64,000 bases of DNA from Neobacillus drentensis (lineage in GTDB: Bacteria > Bacillota > Bacilli > Bacillales > Cytobacillaceae), in NCBI RefSeq assembly GCF_021560175.1, contig NZ_CP091110.1, positions 3,970,501 to 4,034,500 of the forward strand. The letters run 5' to 3'. The translations under genes and the position numbers were made by a program. The notes under the pieces were generated by a model. That model was given only the letters and a program-made list of their open reading frames with translations, was not told where the DNA came from and made no database searches. Below are positions 16,313-25,045 of this stretch, piece by piece. The stretch's first letter is position 1; every line of letters begins with the position of its first letter.

Positions 16313-17290
16313 ATGAACCATTTAAAAGGGATTCACCATGTAACAGCGATTACGAGCAGTGCCGAAAAAAATTATCAATTTTTTACTTATATTTTAGGGA
16401 TGCGCCTTGTAAAGAAAACGGTCAACCAAGATGATATCCAAACCTACCACCTATTTTTTGCGGATGATCAGGGAAGCCCTGGAACTGATATGACCTTTTT
16501 CGATTTTCCTGGTATTCCTAAAGGTAAACATGGCACGAATGAGATTTATAAAACATCCTTCCGGGTACCAAGTGATGCTGCATTAGAATATTGGGTCAAG
16601 CGATTTGACCGCTTGCAAGTCAATCATACAGGCATAAAAGAACAATTTGGGGTAAAGACATTGTCATTTGTTGATTTCGATGATCAACACTATCAATTGA
16701 TTTCTGATGAGATGAATAAAGGAGTTGCTCCCGGGACTCCTTGGCAAAAAGGACCTATCCCATTGGAATTTGCGATCACTGGACTAGGACCTATTTTTGT
16801 GCGGGTAGCTAACTTTGATTATTTTAAAGAAATGATGGAAAAAGTCCTTATGTTCAAAGAAATAGCCCATGAAGGCTCATTTCATCTGTTTGAAGTTGGT
16901 GAAGGCGGAAATGGAGCGCAGGTCGTGGTCGAATACAATGCAATACTTCCACCCGCACAACAAGGATACGGAACTGTTCATCATGCAGCTTTCCGTGTAG
17001 AGGACCGGTCTGTATTAGATGAATGGATTAACCGAATGGAAGGTTTCGGTTTCCAAACTTCCGGTTTCGTAGACCGTTTCTTCTTTGCTTCCTTGTATGT
17101 ACGTGTTGCTCCGCAAATTCTATTCGAGTTTGCCACCGACGGTCCAGGATTTATGGGTGACGAACCTTATGAAACTCTTGGTGAAAAGCTTTCTTTACCG
17201 CCATTCCTTGAACCAAAACGTGAACAAATTGAAAGTTATGTCCGCCCTATTAATACAGTAAGAAGCACGATAGAATTTATTAAGGAATAG
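16313..17290 (+). CDS. ring-cleaving dioxygenase / VOC family, MhqO-type
   Basis: Vicinal-oxygen-chelate protein of 325 residues with two glyoxalase-like modules. The first opens LKGIHHVTAITSSAEKNYQF; the second holds GYGTVHHAAFRVEDRSVLDE and LFEFATDGPGF. The metal ligands are the His of GIHHVT, His of TVHHAAF and the Glu of LFEFA. It belongs with B. subtilis MhqA/MhqE/MhqO, dioxygenases induced by methylhydroquinone, catechol and other quinone-like electrophiles through MhqR. The strong promoter with an MhqR-like operator upstream supports the same regulation. It is monocistronic with a terminator after it. Confidence 0.9.
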   Translation: MNHLKGIHHVTAITSSAEKNYQFFTYILGMRLVKKTVNQDDIQTYHLFFADDQGSPGTDMTFFDFPGIPKGKHGTNEIYKTSFRVPSDAALEYWVKRFDRLQVNHTGIKEQFGVKTLSFVDFDDQHYQLISDEMNKGVAPGTPWQKGPIPLEFAITGLGPIFVRVANFDYFKEMMEKVLMFKEIAHEGSFHLFEVGEGGNGAQVVVEYNAILPPAQQGYGTVHHAAFRVEDRSVLDEWINRMEGFGFQTSGFVDRFFFASLYVRVAPQILFEFATDGPGFMGDEPYETLGEKLSLPPFLEPKREQIESYVRPINTVRSTIEFIKE

Positions 17291-17294
17291 ATAG

Positions 17295-17335
17295 AAAAAG
17301 GCAGTGATTTTTTAAATAAAATCACTGCCTTTTTA
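17295..17335. terminator. bidirectional terminator
   Basis: AAAAAGGCAGTGATTTT / AAAATCACTGCCTTTTT stem with a 6-base loop between two convergent genes. Confidence 0.9.
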
Positions 17336-17345
17336 ATGTATCCCC

Positions 17346-18938
17346 TTAATTTACCTTCTTAGGGCCCTTCCAGTACATTTCACGGAGACGATATTTTTGC
17401 AGTTTACCTGTTGTTGTTTTTGGTAACGCTTCCACAAATTCCACTGTTTTAGGTGCTTTAAAGTGAGCCATGTTGGCACGGCAGAACTCAATAATTCCTT
17501 CTTCTGTTACCGCTGCATCAGGTTTTAGAACAATAATGGCCTTTGGTACCTCGCCCCATTTTTCATCTGGTATCGCAATTACAGCCGTTTCTAAAACTGC
17601 TGGATGCTTATACAACACACCTTCTACTTCTGTGGAAGAAATATTCTCTCCACCAGAAATAATCAAATCCTTCGCACGGTCTTGGATTTCAATGTATCCA
17701 TCTGGATGCGTGACTGCCAAATCCCCGGTATGAAACCAGCCATCTCTTATCGCTTCAGCTGTATTTTGCGGGTCTTTGTAATACCCCGACATAACGACAT
17801 TGCCGCGGGTGACAATTTCACCTAACTCTCTTCCATTCCAGGCTACTTCTTCACCGTCCTGACGAACGACCTTTGTCTCGCCATTAAAGGCAAGTTCAAT
17901 CCCTTGTCTTGCTTTAATCGTCGCCTGATCATCAGCAGATTTTGTATCAAACTCTTGTTTCCATTCACAGTAAAGAATAAATGGGGAAGTTTCTGTCAGA
18001 CCGTAAACATGAATCATGTTCAGTCCTAGTATCTCCTGTGCCTTTTGAATCAGAGCTGCTGCTGGTGGTGCACCGGCTGTCGCCATCCGCGGATGGGTTT
18101 TCACTTTTATATTCTTCGCTTCTGGTTCGTTTACTAACATATTGATCACAGTTGGAGCACCGCAAAGTAATGAAATCTTTTTGGTTTCAAACAGATTTAG
18201 GATTAATGGTGGATCTACCTTGCGCAAGCAAACATGGGTCCCACCTGCAGCAGTAATCGCCCAGACTCCTCCCCAGCCATTTGCATGAAACATTGGCAAT
18301 GTGTGAAGATAAACATCATCATGGTTTACGCCCAGGTGGTACATGAAATTAGCAGCATTCAAATAATTACTACGGTGGGTAAGCATGACACCCTTCGGAT
18401 GAGAAGTGGTCCCACTAGTGTAATTTAATGTAAGCAACTGATTTTCATCAATCTCAACCACAGGAAAATCGGCTTGTTCCACGGCATGCTGAAGAAAATC
18501 CTCATAGTCTATTCCATTTAAAGTCGTTTCTTGTCCAGGTACACGCACAATAATTATTTGATCCAAAGCTAGTTTTTCAACTATTTCCTCTATTGGTTTA
18601 GTAAACTCCTCATCGATGATTAACATCTTCGCATCACTATGCTTGATAATATACTCTAAATCTTTTGCTGTTAACCGGTAATTCAAGGGGACCATTACCG
18701 CACCAAGCTGACAAATCCCATAAAAACATTCCAACATGTAATGGGTGTTAGGCAGCATAACAGCTACGTGCTCTCCTTCCCGTATACCTGCATGGTGTAG
18801 AGCAGTTGAAAGCTGATCGACTCGTTGTCCAAATTCTGTGTATGTAAATTCTTTCTCACCATCAATAACTGCTGTCTTTTTCGGATAATACTTGATTGCT
18901 CTCCGTTTCCAATCAAGTGGCGTTAGTGGTGAAAACAT
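17346..18938 (-). CDS. acyl-CoA synthetase, AMP-binding family
   Basis: ATP-dependent acid-CoA ligase of 530 residues, probably for medium- or long-chain fatty acids. The P-loop-like AMP motif is LNYTSGTTSHPKGVMLTHRS near 170. Later come HVYGLTETSPF, GWFHTGDLAVTHPDGYIEI with the adenylate-binding Asp, DLIISGGENISSTEVE, and the C-terminal Lys in PKTTTGKLQKYRLRE. It starts MFSPLTPLDWKRRAIKYYPK, typical of the Bacillus group near B. subtilis YngI or DitJ-like ligases. The true chain length cannot be read. An esterase gene lies upstream in the same direction but is separated by a terminator-like hairpin. Confidence 0.92.
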   Translation of the reverse strand: MFSPLTPLDWKRRAIKYYPKKTAVIDGEKEFTYTEFGQRVDQLSTALHHAGIREGEHVAVMLPNTHYMLECFYGICQLGAVMVPLNYRLTAKDLEYIIKHSDAKMLIIDEEFTKPIEEIVEKLALDQIIIVRVPGQETTLNGIDYEDFLQHAVEQADFPVVEIDENQLLTLNYTSGTTSHPKGVMLTHRSNYLNAANFMYHLGVNHDDVYLHTLPMFHANGWGGVWAITAAGGTHVCLRKVDPPLILNLFETKKISLLCGAPTVINMLVNEPEAKNIKVKTHPRMATAGAPPAAALIQKAQEILGLNMIHVYGLTETSPFILYCEWKQEFDTKSADDQATIKARQGIELAFNGETKVVRQDGEEVAWNGRELGEIVTRGNVVMSGYYKDPQNTAEAIRDGWFHTGDLAVTHPDGYIEIQDRAKDLIISGGENISSTEVEGVLYKHPAVLETAVIAIPDEKWGEVPKAIIVLKPDAAVTEEGIIEFCRANMAHFKAPKTVEFVEALPKTTTGKLQKYRLREMYWKGPKKVN

Positions 18939-19007
18939 CTTATCTACTCCTTTTAATTATTAGTAAATTCATAAAATTTTTCATATTATTCCTCTAGATA
19001 TTTCAAA

Positions 19008-19036
19008 AAAACATATGCATGTAAAGCATATGTTTT
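19008..19036 (-). terminator. hairpin terminator after the esterase gene
   Basis: AAACATATGC / GCATATGTTT palindrome with a short loop, ending in a T-rich stretch on the minus strand, 14 bp past the stop. Confidence 0.6.
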
Positions 19037-19049
19037 AAGTTGGGCAATG

Positions 19050-20000
19050 TTATTTAATAGGGCTTTTGACTGGATAAAATACTTCTTTTAAGGCCAAGCC
19101 TGATTTTTCAAGGGCAGCTTTTCCAAGTCCTATGACGGAAGCCATGCTCATGAAACCATGAATCGTTCCCTCATAACGCACTAACTCTACCTTCACACCA
19201 GCATCCTCCAACTTTTTCGCATAAAGTTCCCCTTCGTCTCGAAGCGGATCGTATTCGGCTGTAATGACAAGAGCTGGTGGAAGTCCACTGACATTTTCAA
19301 ATAAAATAGGTGCTAAGAGCGGATTGCCCTTGTCCTCTTCTTCCCCATTCGAATAACAGTCAAGGAACCATTCCATTGTTCCTCTAGTTAAAAAATAACC
19401 TTCTGCATTTTCGAGCATAGATGGAGTTGGTTCACCCCAAATATTTGTTGCAGGATAAAGTAGTAGTTGGAAACAAATTGCCGGGGTCTGTTTGTCCTTA
19501 GCCAAATTGGAAATAACAGCCGCAAGATTACCTCCCGCACTATCCCCGCCCACAGCAATTCTCCTTGGGTCCACTTGAAACTCATCCGCATGCTCAGACA
19601 CATATTCTACTGCCGCGTAGCAATCATAAACGGGAGCTGGAAATTTATGCTCAGGTGCTAATCGATAATCAACAGAAATCGTTACACAATTTGCAAGATT
19701 TGTTAATGCCCTGCAGATATTATCATGTGAGTCAATATTGCCGACCACCCATCCACCGCCGTGGTAATAAATAAGTGCAGGATACCTTGTTTGAGCCTCT
19801 TGTGGATAATAGATTCGAACAGGAATTTCACCCTCGGGACCTGGGATTTTCCGGTCTTCCACATTTCCTACCGCCTCGATCTCCCCCTGAGGAAGCTGAA
19901 ATGCTCTCCTAGCCAACTCAGGTGTTAACGTTTCTAATGGCGGCGTACCTAAAGAAGCTAAGTAATCTAGTAACATTTTCGTTTGTGGATCAAGAGACAT
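19050..20000 (-). CDS. alpha/beta-hydrolase esterase, hormone-sensitive-lipase family
   Basis: Carboxylesterase of 316 residues. It has the HSL oxyanion motif HGGGWVVGN near residue 83, the nucleophile elbow GGDSAGGNLAA near 155, the acid in EYDPLRDEGELYA and the catalytic His in GTIHGFMSM. No signal peptide is seen, so it is intracellular. The longer frame starts GTG at 20018, but GAGGG eight bases before the ATG at 20000 supports the shorter form. It likely hydrolyses short-chain esters; the natural substrate is unknown. Confidence 0.92.
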   Translation of the reverse strand: MSLDPQTKMLLDYLASLGTPPLETLTPELARRAFQLPQGEIEAVGNVEDRKIPGPEGEIPVRIYYPQEAQTRYPALIYYHGGGWVVGNIDSHDNICRALTNLANCVTISVDYRLAPEHKFPAPVYDCYAAVEYVSEHADEFQVDPRRIAVGGDSAGGNLAAVISNLAKDKQTPAICFQLLLYPATNIWGEPTPSMLENAEGYFLTRGTMEWFLDCYSNGEEEDKGNPLLAPILFENVSGLPPALVITAEYDPLRDEGELYAKKLEDAGVKVELVRYEGTIHGFMSMASVIGLGKAALEKSGLALKEVFYPVKSPIK

Positions 20001-20105
20001 CAGTTCGCCCTCTTTCACGTGGAATTATCTTACATTTATTACTTCGCTTTTAAGTTTAAATATCCTTCTCTATTTAGTAATCGCTTTCATTTTTATTTTC
20101 TCTAC

Positions 20106-20140
20106 AAAAAAGAACTAATCTCAATTCAAAGATTAGCTCT
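20106..20140 (-). terminator. terminator of the GTP cyclohydrolase II gene
   Basis: AGAACTAATCT / AGATTAGCTCT stem (one G-T pair), 8-base loop, T6 on the minus strand. Confidence 0.85.
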
Positions 20141-20178
20141 GCCATCGTCGTATTCTAAGTCATTCTATTGATAGCCTT

Positions 20179-20931
20179 TTAGTCATTACAACATGTGCCT
20201 TCTTCGTTTAAATGACCAGACTTATTGATTTTTGTCTTCAAATACTTCTCGTTGAATTCTGAAATATCTCCCCATAACGATTCCCTGCCCGAAACCTCTA
20301 GTCCAGCATTCTTTAATGCTTTCAGCTTTTTAGGATTGTTCGTGATTAATGAAACTGGTTTAGCGCGCAATGCTTTGAGGACGAGAATAGCATCTCCATA
20401 ATTTCTGGAATCATCAACAAAGCCAAGGGCCTCATTGGCCTCAACTGTGTCATAGCCATTCTCTTGCAAAATATAAGCCATGGCCTTGCTAAAAAGGCCA
20501 ATTCCTCTTCCTTCATGGTTCGCTAAGTAAAATAATGCTCCCGTTCCGTGGTCTGAGATCATTTTCATGGATTGCTTTAATTGGTAACCACAATCACACC
20601 GCTTACTTCCAAAGATATCTCCGGTATGACAAATGGAATGAAACCGGATAATTGCATCGTCTCCATATTCAAAATCCCCATAGGCTAGAACACTTGATTG
20701 CTGGAATTCCGCTAAATTAACTGATGATAATTTATCAATAATTCGTTGAAAATCTTCTGTTACTTCATCACAATTTAGCCAGCAATACCATTTAAACACA
20801 ACCGTTTCACCATACAAATTTACGGGCAGCCGGATAGGACCAACTAAATAAATAGCCCCTTTATCTGTTTTAATTAACTGAATTTTGTCTTCCAAAACAG
20901 AAATCACTTTGGCATCGAGTGTTTGCTTCAA
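20179..20931 (-). CDS. stand-alone GTP cyclohydrolase II
   Basis: Zinc enzyme opening GTP to the first riboflavin-pathway intermediate. The zinc cysteines C101, C112 and C114 in CHTGDIFGSKRCDCG have the RibA spacing; then come HEGRGIGLFSKAMAYILQ, FVDDSRNYGDAI and LITNNPKKLKALK. The protein is 250 residues, with a 75-residue N-terminal domain not found in E. coli RibA. It lacks the DHBP synthase half that Bacillus RibBA has, so this is a second, separate copy. There is no FMN riboswitch in front and no other rib gene nearby. It ends in a Cys pair (GTCCND). Confidence 0.88.
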   Translation of the reverse strand: MKQTLDAKVISVLEDKIQLIKTDKGAIYLVGPIRLPVNLYGETVVFKWYCWLNCDEVTEDFQRIIDKLSSVNLAEFQQSSVLAYGDFEYGDDAIIRFHSICHTGDIFGSKRCDCGYQLKQSMKMISDHGTGALFYLANHEGRGIGLFSKAMAYILQENGYDTVEANEALGFVDDSRNYGDAILVLKALRAKPVSLITNNPKKLKALKNAGLEVSGRESLWGDISEFNEKYLKTKINKSGHLNEEGTCCND

Positions 20932-21000
20932 ATTTAAGCACTCCTTTTTAGCATAGTGTTTAACTACAGGACCTTTGGCATTCTTGGAAGATTTCTCTAG

Positions 21001-21053
21001 AAGGTGACTATAGTAGAAATGGTGTCAGGCACCATTTCTACTATAGTCACCTT
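21001..21053. repeat. long perfect palindrome containing repeat copy 2
   Basis: Two 24-base arms, perfect complements, around a 5-base loop TCAGG. The centre (21017-21037) matches the repeat at 9988 in opposite orientation with one mismatch. A T-run follows on the plus strand, so it could act as a terminator, but no plus-strand gene precedes it. Confidence 0.75.
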
Positions 21054-21195
21054 TTTTTCTGCGGTTAGGCTTTTGTCCCAAACATGGACAGTCTTTGGTA
21101 CGTAAATTGGTAAAAGAAGAGTGGGTCAGGCGGGAAAGTTTTCTATTTTAAATTTTCGTACTCTTTTTTTCTATCTTGTAAGGAGGTGCAATTTA

Positions 21196-21504
21196 ATGAG
21201 TGATTTTTCATCAGAAGAAAGCGAAAATAAGTCAGAGAATGTAAGACGGGGCGGCTTTGGTGACTTTATGTTTGGGCCCCACTTTCATCATCATGAATCC
21301 TCATCCAGTGATAGCAGTTCAAGCTCAAGTGATCACAGTACTTCCGAATCACCTTCTGGTTCCCAGAAGGATCCATCTAGAGAACATCCAAGAAACTGTG
21401 GAAAATTGAAATGGCAGAATTCAGCTCACAGCAATACCCAAACGAAAATCTGTTGGGCTGATGGAAGCATGTGGGAATTCCGAATGAGAAGAAGACCTAG
21501 ATGA
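21196..21504 (+). CDS. Ser/His-rich small protein of unknown function, 102 aa
   Basis: AAGGAGGTG lies before the ATG at 21196, so the longer open frame from 21121 is not used. The protein begins MSDFSSEESENKSENVRRGG, then a His cluster (FHHHE) and a low-complexity Ser/Asp/His stretch, then an ordered C-terminal part NCGKLKWQNSAHSN with KICWADGSMWEFRMRRR. It is soluble with no signal peptide. The composition recalls small spore- or coat-associated proteins, but that is a guess. The two Cys could bind metal with the histidines. Confidence 0.7.
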   Translation: MSDFSSEESENKSENVRRGGFGDFMFGPHFHHHESSSSDSSSSSSDHSTSESPSGSQKDPSREHPRNCGKLKWQNSAHSNTQTKICWADGSMWEFRMRRRPR

Positions 21505-21516
21505 AGTGTAGCGAAT

Positions 21517-21555
21517 AAAAACGGGAGAGGATATAATGAACCTTTCCCGTTTTTA
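21517..21555. terminator. bidirectional terminator
   Basis: AAAAACGGGA / TCCCGTTTTT stem between convergent genes, T-run on both strands. Confidence 0.8.
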
Positions 21556-21570
21556 TTATGCTAAATTCAT

Positions 21571-22293
21571 TTATTCTTTTTCAGGAATCACACAGTTCCC
21601 ATCTGCACAGCTGACATCCTGTTCAGTTGAGAGATCCTGAAACATCGGTTTTGGTGCTTCTTCCTCCCAAACCTTTTGTAAGGCACCCTTAAACGTCTCA
21701 AGCGGCTGTGCCCCAGATATTGCGTACTTTGAATTAATAACAAAATACGGTACCCCGCCAATTTGATATTGCTGTGCTACTGCCTCATCAGCACGAACTT
21801 CATTGGCAAACACAGATTTATCCTGAAGAACATTCAACACTTCTTGGCGGTCCAACCCTGAGGTTTCCGCAAGGTCTGCTAATGTATCAAAATCGCCGAT
21901 ATTCTTTCCCTCTGTGAAGTAAGCCTGTAACAACTTTTCAGATACTTCGGCCGCTTTTCCTTTAGTTTCAGCAAACTTTGCTAGACGATGGGCATCAAAA
22001 GTATTAGTAGGCTTCATTTCATCAAATTGATACGATAAGCCTACCGTTGCGGCCTGTTGACCAACATTCTGGTTGGCTTGTTTTGCCTGTTCCACACTCA
22101 TCCGATACTTTTTGGCAAGTACGTCATGAATGCTTTCCCCCTTGTACGATGGGGAATTTGGGTCAAGTTCAAATGCTTTAAATTCTACTTCTACCTGATC
22201 TTTATGTGGAAATTGTTCTAACGCCAGTTCTAAACGGCGTTTTCCAATATAACAAAACGGACATACATAATCTGACCAAACTTCAATTTTCAT
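21571..22293 (-). CDS. DsbA-family oxidoreductase, FrnE-like
   Basis: Thioredoxin-fold protein of 240 residues with a helical insertion. The active site is CPFC at about 11-14 in VWSDYVCPFCYIGKRRLE. The cis-Pro loop is GGVPYFVIN. The FrnE motif HRLAKFAETKGK is present. It has no signal peptide, so it is cytoplasmic, as for the B. subtilis YwbO group. An extra C-terminal tail CADGNC adds a second Cys pair, like the second redox pair reported for Deinococcus FrnE. The role is probably a dithiol-disulfide isomerase in stress. Confidence 0.9.
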   Translation of the reverse strand: MKIEVWSDYVCPFCYIGKRRLELALEQFPHKDQVEVEFKAFELDPNSPSYKGESIHDVLAKKYRMSVEQAKQANQNVGQQAATVGLSYQFDEMKPTNTFDAHRLAKFAETKGKAAEVSEKLLQAYFTEGKNIGDFDTLADLAETSGLDRQEVLNVLQDKSVFANEVRADEAVAQQYQIGGVPYFVINSKYAISGAQPLETFKGALQKVWEEEAPKPMFQDLSTEQDVSCADGNCVIPEKE

Positions 22294-22462
22294 GTCTACA
22301 CCTCAATTTTCATTGGTTACGTACATCGTATCATAAAGAATGTAAAAACCAATACAAAGTGCTCATCTTTGTCCTCAGGTACCTATTTCTTCGAAAATGG
22401 TTAATTTTACCTATAAAAAAGGCAAAATTAACTAGATCTATTGATTTAGCTCCGGAGGTGAA

Positions 22463-23284
22463 ATGCCAATTAAATATATATTTAAAGGTATCATTGGCTT
22501 TATTATTTTAGATTTATACTTCAATCTTGTCCCTGTTCAACTATCGAATCCCTATCTTCAATTTATTACTACTCTCCTTTTTTTCCCGCTTGCATATGTA
22601 GTCTCAAGATGGGTAGGAATAGACGGGATAAAAGGACTTGGCCTCTACTTCCATCAGGGCTGGAAGAAAAACTTTTGCATAAGTTTTATGATTGGATTTC
22701 TCCTTTGGATGGTGATGTTTGGAATCCAATTTTTATCAGGTGAGTTAGTATATATCAGTTCCAAAAGTATGGCAGAAATAACAATGCCAATTTTAGAAAT
22801 TTTTGTAGGCTATTTTGTTGGTTCCCTCATAAATGATTTAGTAGTGAGAGGGTATGTTTTTGGTCTCTTAAAAGGTAGAATGCGCATTGGCTGGGTTTTC
22901 ATGGTTAGTATCCTGCTATATGCCTTGGATGATTATTGGTACGCCGGCTTTAATCTTAGTAATATCATCTTTTCTATTATCCTAGGTCTCTCATTGACAC
23001 TTGCATATTACAAAACTGGCAGCATATGGGCCGACACCGGTATCCACTATGGCCTAAATATTGCCTACGGACTATTCTTTGGACTAGTCGGCAATCCAGA
23101 AAGTGCGATCTTTATCACAAGGGAAACTGAACACCACACCTACCTTACTGACAGTCTTCAATACACCATACCAGCCATTATGTTGATTGTCGTCCTTTGG
23201 GCATCAAAATACTATAAAGTTCATAATAGCGGTAATTCTTTTAATTTTGATGATCACAGCGGCAGCCAGTCTGATTTTCGATAA
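22463..23284 (+). CDS. CPBP/CAAX-like membrane protein with degenerate active site
   Basis: Polytopic membrane protein of 273 residues. The CPBP (ABI) glutamic protease family normally has EExxxR, FxxxH and HxxxN. Here the first motif reads NDLVVRG at 124-130, with both Glu replaced by Asn-Asp, and the second (LLYALDDYW) lacks its His. The third (GIHYGLN, H195/N199) is kept. It is therefore probably a non-catalytic member. GGAGG lies four bases before the ATG. The C-terminus is a Ser/Asp-rich tail. Family assignment rests on the topology and the retained motif. Confidence 0.65.
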   Translation: MPIKYIFKGIIGFIILDLYFNLVPVQLSNPYLQFITTLLFFPLAYVVSRWVGIDGIKGLGLYFHQGWKKNFCISFMIGFLLWMVMFGIQFLSGELVYISSKSMAEITMPILEIFVGYFVGSLINDLVVRGYVFGLLKGRMRIGWVFMVSILLYALDDYWYAGFNLSNIIFSIILGLSLTLAYYKTGSIWADTGIHYGLNIAYGLFFGLVGNPESAIFITRETEHHTYLTDSLQYTIPAIMLIVVLWASKYYKVHNSGNSFNFDDHSGSQSDFR

Positions 23285-23404
23285 AAAATAACTCACCCCC
23301 TATTTTTTGGTTCAACTTTGCCTCTATATTCATGCAAAAATAAACATAAATAGTGAATAGTTGGCAATAATAACCTCGATAACCTTGAGAGGATGGGATG
23401 TTTG

Positions 23405-24121
23405 ATGTCGTTAGAATGGTTTGACAGAGTAAGTGCTGAATTGCAGGATCACCTAGAGTCTATTTGTGAAGAATATGATCAAGTTGGTCAAATGACAATT
23501 GAAAGAGCTGCCAAACATCCAAGGATTGAGTTCTTTGTGGATACAGCAGATGTAGACACAGAAGAACTTGACCGTGAATATTTCTGCACCCTTTTCTTTG
23601 ATCCGCAGAATGAAGAGTTTTACGTCGATAGCTTCGATGTTGACAGTGGACATACGGCGAAAATCATCCTTTCAGATATTGAGGAGATTATCGATGAAGT
23701 GCATGCTAGTCTTCATGACTACATAAATGGAGATGACCATTATACAGATGATGGGGTCTACCTTCAGTCAGAGGAAGAATTTAATGAAGAAGACTGCGAG
23801 ACCGTTGAAGACGACATGGACGAAGAATATTATCAAGCAGAACAAGTGAATGAAGATGATATTTTTGAGGAAATTGATGTTGACTGGTCCACGCCTGAAG
23901 TGACGGCTTTCAAGCACGAGGACGAAGTGGAAGTAACCTATCAGTTTGGGGTGGTTCAGGAAACGGGTGATGGTGTGCTAAAACGGATTAACCGAATATG
24001 GACCACTGAAGATGAATTGATTAAGGACGAATCCCACTTTATTTTTAGCAAAGAAGAGGCGTCCACGATTATCGCCATGATTGCCAGCCACATGGACCAA
24101 TTAAGCGAGTTTGACTTTTAA
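23405..24121 (+). CDS. acidic hypothetical protein, about 238 aa
   Basis: Very acidic soluble protein (many DD, EE and DE pairs in the middle) starting MSLEWFDRVSAELQDHLESI. I do not recognise a domain. Structured-looking ends flank an acidic linker (EEDCETVEDDMDEEYY). The C-terminal part, KHEDEVEVTYQFGVVQETGD, resembles a beta sheet. The ATG at 23405 is chosen because GAGAGG is too close to the ATG at 23393. It is monocistronic, with a terminator just after it. Confidence 0.75.
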   Translation: MSLEWFDRVSAELQDHLESICEEYDQVGQMTIERAAKHPRIEFFVDTADVDTEELDREYFCTLFFDPQNEEFYVDSFDVDSGHTAKIILSDIEEIIDEVHASLHDYINGDDHYTDDGVYLQSEEEFNEEDCETVEDDMDEEYYQAEQVNEDDIFEEIDVDWSTPEVTAFKHEDEVEVTYQFGVVQETGDGVLKRINRIWTTEDELIKDESHFIFSKEEASTIIAMIASHMDQLSEFDF

Positions 24122-24132
24122 TAAAATTACCT

Positions 24133-24163
24133 AAAACGCATGGATTTTTCCATGCGTTCTTTT
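24133..24163 (+). terminator. terminator of the acidic protein gene
   Basis: ACGCATGGA / TCCATGCGT stem with a 4-base T loop, then TCTTTT. Confidence 0.85.
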
Positions 24164-24232
24164 AATTGATTAACAATCTAGAAAGGGCTCGGGGGTGCCG
24201 AGTCTGAATAATGGACTTCCATCTTCTTGAGT

Positions 24233-24955
24233 TTAATCAATTGTATAGTCAATTTGAATCAGATCCCAGGCAGTGATGATCCCTATGGGAGCTTCATCTA
24301 TTTTCCCGTTTTCCGTAATAATCACGCCTTCGATTTTACGTTTCTTTTTATGGGCCTTTTCAAAAATGTTTTCTATTTCGAAGATATTTATGTCTTTCGC
24401 GACAATCTCAATAAGATGCTCTTTTTCGAAATCCATGATGTCTGAAACCCTAATATTTGATAGGTTCACCATACCATTTTCCATATTTTGCGCCATCCAT
24501 TTCATGATGGTCCCTGCAGTTAACAGACCGATACATTTTTTATTATGATAGATTGGAAATTTTGAATAATCGTACTCCTTACTAGCATCTGTCACCTTTA
24601 GAATGCTGTCCTGATAATCAAAGTAAACCACCCTTTTTGTGGCAATACTCATAGCATAATTAGGCTGGCTTAAAACATTGGCTATTTTTTCAATGTGGTG
24701 TACAACCTTGGCATTGGGCTCCGCGATATAAAAGCCCACCTCCATTTTTTCATGCACAATGGCATTTCTCAGCCTCGCATATTGCTCTAAGTCTTTTTTA
24801 AACGAATCGATAATTTGATATTTTTTTGCCCCGATTTTCACTAACACTACGAATCTCTCATCATTTATTTGAACAATATCTCTTAAGGCATCATGAACCT
24901 GATTGAAGGCTACCTCAAAACGCTCTGATAAAAGTTGTCCCTGCTTTTTATTCAT
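24233..24955 (-). CDS. CBS-domain protein with HEPN-like N-terminal helices
   Basis: Protein of 240 residues. The first 85 form a helical region with QYARLRNAIVHEKM, where R63-x4-H68 in an RNxxxH setting looks like the motif of HEPN domains (RNA-binding or RNase). Residues 95-240 are a CBS pair (IATKRVVYFDYQDSILKV, YSKFPIYHNKKCIGLLTAG, VSDIMDFEKE, GIITAWDLIQ), which normally bind adenosine ligands. This suggests a nucleotide-sensing regulator of an RNA- or protein-binding head. No toxin or antitoxin partner lies beside it. The HEPN call is a motif impression only. Confidence 0.7.
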   Translation of the reverse strand: MNKKQGQLLSERFEVAFNQVHDALRDIVQINDERFVVLVKIGAKKYQIIDSFKKDLEQYARLRNAIVHEKMEVGFYIAEPNAKVVHHIEKIANVLSQPNYAMSIATKRVVYFDYQDSILKVTDASKEYDYSKFPIYHNKKCIGLLTAGTIMKWMAQNMENGMVNLSNIRVSDIMDFEKEHLIEIVAKDINIFEIENIFEKAHKKKRKIEGVIITENGKIDEAPIGIITAWDLIQIDYTID

Positions 24956-25045
24956 AATCCCATTCTCCCATATTCTTAAGCTTCTTTCATTTATTTACCC
25001 GTTAATTTTATAGTAAATTTAACACTCAAAATTTTCAAGAAACTT

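Noticed and set aside
20932-21195. FMN riboswitch in front of the GTP cyclohydrolase II gene
   Set aside because: None of the conserved RFN-element blocks are present; the only structure is the long palindrome.
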